Source: Candidatus Sericytochromatia bacterium
GTDB taxonomy: Bacteria; Cyanobacteriota; Sericytochromatia; UBA7694; JACMQJ01
Assembly: GCA_026004035.1 (NCBI GenBank)
Contig: BPII01000026.1
Location: forward strand, 1 to 36,713
DNA length: 36,713 nucleotides
Reading direction: 5' to 3'
The notes beneath the pieces are model-generated. The model saw only the letters and a program-made list of their open reading frames with translations. It did no database searches and was not told where the DNA came from. Position numbers and translations under genes: made by a program. Below are positions 35,110-36,713 of this stretch, piece by piece. The first letter of the stretch is position 1. Each line of letters begins with the position of its first letter.

Positions 35110-36627
35110 ATGAGTGGTGGAATAGAAGCTTTTAGACAAAGTTTGATAGAAACTTATAATCAGAATAAAGAATTACCAAAAGAAAAATTAGTTCAAAGAC
35201 TTGTAGATGTAGCAGCTACTAATGATATAAAAAACGGAACGCAAGAAATAACAGAAGAAGAAATTAAAGTACTAGATGATTTTATAGAGAAGAATTTAGG
35301 AGGTAAATTTGATATAAAAGCAGGAAGTTCTGAAGCAAAATGGGAACTAGAATTAGAAGAAACTTTACCAGATAATGTATCTAAAGAAATTAAAGGAGAA
35401 AAAGAATTATTTGATAGGTTAGATAAGACTATTAATCAAATGAAAAAGCATAATCAATTACCAAAGGAATTAGAAGGTAAAAGTCCTCAAGAAATAAGAG
35501 ACTTATTAATGAGAAATAGAGAAATAAGAGAAAAGTTTCAGAAAGGTCTAGAAAAAACTTTGAGAAAAGAAGGATTTGACAAAGATGAAGCTGAAAGTAT
35601 TGCAAAAAGACTTACTTATGATTTTATCCAAAGGGCTAGTAAAAAAACTTCCACTCAAACAACATTTAAAGAAAGTGAAGTTGTTAAAAGTGATCATACC
35701 ACAACGGAAGTTCAAGATAATAAAGATAAAGATTTAAAACTTCAAAACAAAGAGACTGTAGTTAAAATAAGTCAGGATCAACCTTACTTAGATTTAGCAA
35801 GAGATAGAAGAAATTGGGATAGAGCACCTACAGCTCAACAAAATATAAGTGATTTTAATTTTTACCAAAGATCAGAACTAGGAAGATTAGCTGGTGCAAC
35901 TGGTAAAGATTTAAGCGAAGAGTTTCCTAATGCTGAATCTTTAATTGCTCATATGGAAAGAAATCCAGAAGATTTTGATAGATTTGCAAAAATGACACCC
36001 GATGAAAAAAGGCAAGTAGCTGAAAGAATTGTTAAATATTATACAACTGGTAATTTTAAAATAGAAGATTTTCAAAGAGATATGGCTGCTATAAGTACAA
36101 AATTAGCTAAACAGTTAGATGAAAATGGTGGTATAGACAATAAAAAAGGTTATGCTACAACATTAACAATGAGATATTTTTCTGCTATGATAGCTAATAC
36201 TCCTAGGGTAGAAACTAGAAATTATCATATAGAAGGACAAGTTAAAACTAAACAAAGTCAAACTATAGTAGAAGAGCAATACAATCGTCCCAATATTCAA
36301 CTTGATGCACCAAAAAAGAAAACTCCTAAAAAAGCAAAACCGTTAGAATTTAGTATAAGTGTACCTAAGTTTCAAAAAGAATGGAAATCTGTTTGTATGG
36401 GAGGTCAGATGGTCAATGTACCGACAGTAAAACTTAGAAGTAGGGAAGTTGGGCGAGTTCAAATAGGTGCAGGGTTAGCTGAAAATATAAATCAGCGTAG
36501 AAAAGAAAAAGCAGAAAGATATAATCAAGAACAGGAAAATAGACAATTACAAAAAGAAAAAATTTTGGAAAATAATTTTGGATTGGGTGATGAACAAGTA
36601 AGTGTTCGAGGAATTAAGAGAAAATAA
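35110..36627 (+). CDS. Unknown charged 505-residue protein
   Basis: I do not recognise this protein. It has no signal peptide or membrane helix. Residues 1-190 are Glu/Lys-rich helices (FRQSLIETYNQNKELPKEKL, IEKNLGGKFDIKAGSSEAKW, LRKEGFDKDEAESIAKRLTY). About 190-225 is a Thr/Asp/Lys linker. Residues 225-360 look globular (DFNFYQRSELGRLAGATGKDL, MTPDEKRQVAERIVKYYTTG, TLTMRYFSAMIANTPRVETR). The tail (about 385-505) is Lys/Pro/Gln-rich and probably disordered (APKKKTPKKAKPLEFSISV). Low-complexity charge suggests a scaffold or DNA/RNA-binding role, but nothing is shown. The sequence after its stop is also coding-like in another frame, so the C-terminus may be longer. Confidence 0.7.
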   Translation: MSGGIEAFRQSLIETYNQNKELPKEKLVQRLVDVAATNDIKNGTQEITEEEIKVLDDFIEKNLGGKFDIKAGSSEAKWELELEETLPDNVSKEIKGEKELFDRLDKTINQMKKHNQLPKELEGKSPQEIRDLLMRNREIREKFQKGLEKTLRKEGFDKDEAESIAKRLTYDFIQRASKKTSTQTTFKESEVVKSDHTTTEVQDNKDKDLKLQNKETVVKISQDQPYLDLARDRRNWDRAPTAQQNISDFNFYQRSELGRLAGATGKDLSEEFPNAESLIAHMERNPEDFDRFAKMTPDEKRQVAERIVKYYTTGNFKIEDFQRDMAAISTKLAKQLDENGGIDNKKGYATTLTMRYFSAMIANTPRVETRNYHIEGQVKTKQSQTIVEEQYNRPNIQLDAPKKKTPKKAKPLEFSISVPKFQKEWKSVCMGGQMVNVPTVKLRSREVGRVQIGAGLAENINQRRKEKAERYNQEQENRQLQKEKILENNFGLGDEQVSVRGIKRK

Positions 36628-36634
36628 TTTTTAA

Positions 36635-36713
36635 AAATTTAAAGATGTAGATAATCCTACTGATGCGCCATTTGAATTAAGAGGATTAAATAAATTTCCT
36701 GATGCTAATGCTA
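36635..36713 (+). CDS. Coding-like continuation after the unknown gene (partial)
   Basis: After the TAA at 36625-36627 an open frame from 36635 to the end reads KFKDVDNPTDAPFELRGLNK and on to FPDANA, with natural composition. No start codon is visible in that frame. It may be a continuation of the gene upstream after an unresolved frame error, or the start of a new gene. A single-base deletion does not join them cleanly, so this is uncertain. Confidence 0.35.

Noticed and set aside
1..36713. Alternative genetic code with TGA or TAA read as sense
   Set aside because: Trp is encoded by TGG, many intact genes end in TGA or TAA, and the breaks are frame changes, not in-frame stops.
1..36713. CRISPR array, prophage or integron
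   Set aside because: No regularly spaced repeats, phage structural genes, integrase or attachment sites are visible.

Overview
The window is very AT-rich (roughly a quarter to 30% G+C by eye) and comes from a Gram-negative, standard-code bacterium. The best fit is a non-photosynthetic relative of Cyanobacteria, such as the gut-associated Gastranaerophilales / 'Melainabacteria'. Support comes from an SLH-domain porin with a coiled coil, the LL-diaminopimelate aminotransferase (dapL) route, a Get3d-type ATPase with an alpha-crystallin-like tail, a minC-minD-minE-rodA cluster, and a decayed transposase resembling cyanobacterial elements. No photosynthesis gene is present. The placement is an inference from gene content, not from a marker tree.

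Layout. 0-2.5 kb: the start of a glutathione peroxidase gene, a GH73 peptidoglycan hydrolase and an 8-TPR membrane-anchored protein. 2.5-8.3 kb: asparaginase (Rhizobium etli type), rsmE, recA, tRNA-Leu(GAG), a VOC protein, a Get3d-like ATPase and dapL. 8.4-11.3 kb: a major SLH porin and a divergent DegT-family sugar aminotransferase, with a perfect 19-bp palindrome between them. 11.3-15.7 kb: a minus-strand block of lineage-specific unknowns, a small lipoprotein and a PIN-PhoH protein. 15.8-20.3 kb: a membrane adenylate cyclase and an Omp85-type protein with five POTRA-like repeats but no signal peptide. 20.4-25.1 kb: an esterase coupled to a pseudouridine synthase, then a tandem pseudokinase-kinase membrane protein preceded by a CRP-like site. 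25.1-28.3 kb: rodA, minE, minD and minC. 28.7-32.2 kb: an overlapping run of phosphoglucose/phosphomannose isomerase, a degenerate phosphohexomutase, a secreted ComEC/ComEA-like nuclease and a DUF3006 protein. 32.3-35.0 kb: modA and modB without modC, a transposase remnant and a DUF486 membrane protein. 35.1 kb to the end: a charged unknown protein and the start of further coding sequence.

The most striking property of the window as written is that at least 17 positions in otherwise well-conserved genes carry a single-base expansion of an existing run, and a tRNA carries one more. All are +1. They split recA, the Get3d gene, dapL, the pseudouridine synthase, the isomerase, modA and modB, and hide the true N-termini of the DegT and DUF486 proteins. 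Removing one base at each site restores a full-length family member every time. I read these as base-calling or assembly errors, clustered at 5.1-7.8 kb and 29.5-34.7 kb, and annotate the repaired genes.

Functionally this is mainly housekeeping: envelope growth and division placement (minCDE-rodA, GH73, dapL, Omp85, porin), DNA maintenance (recA), ribosome modification (rsmE, RsuA-type synthase), hexose-phosphate metabolism and molybdate uptake. A possible cAMP circuit is visible: a class III adenylate cyclase in the window, and a CRP-type operator in front of the kinase gene. The less ordinary parts are the tandem kinase, the signal-less Omp85 protein, the degenerate phosphohexomutase and the lineage-specific block at 11.3-15.7 kb.
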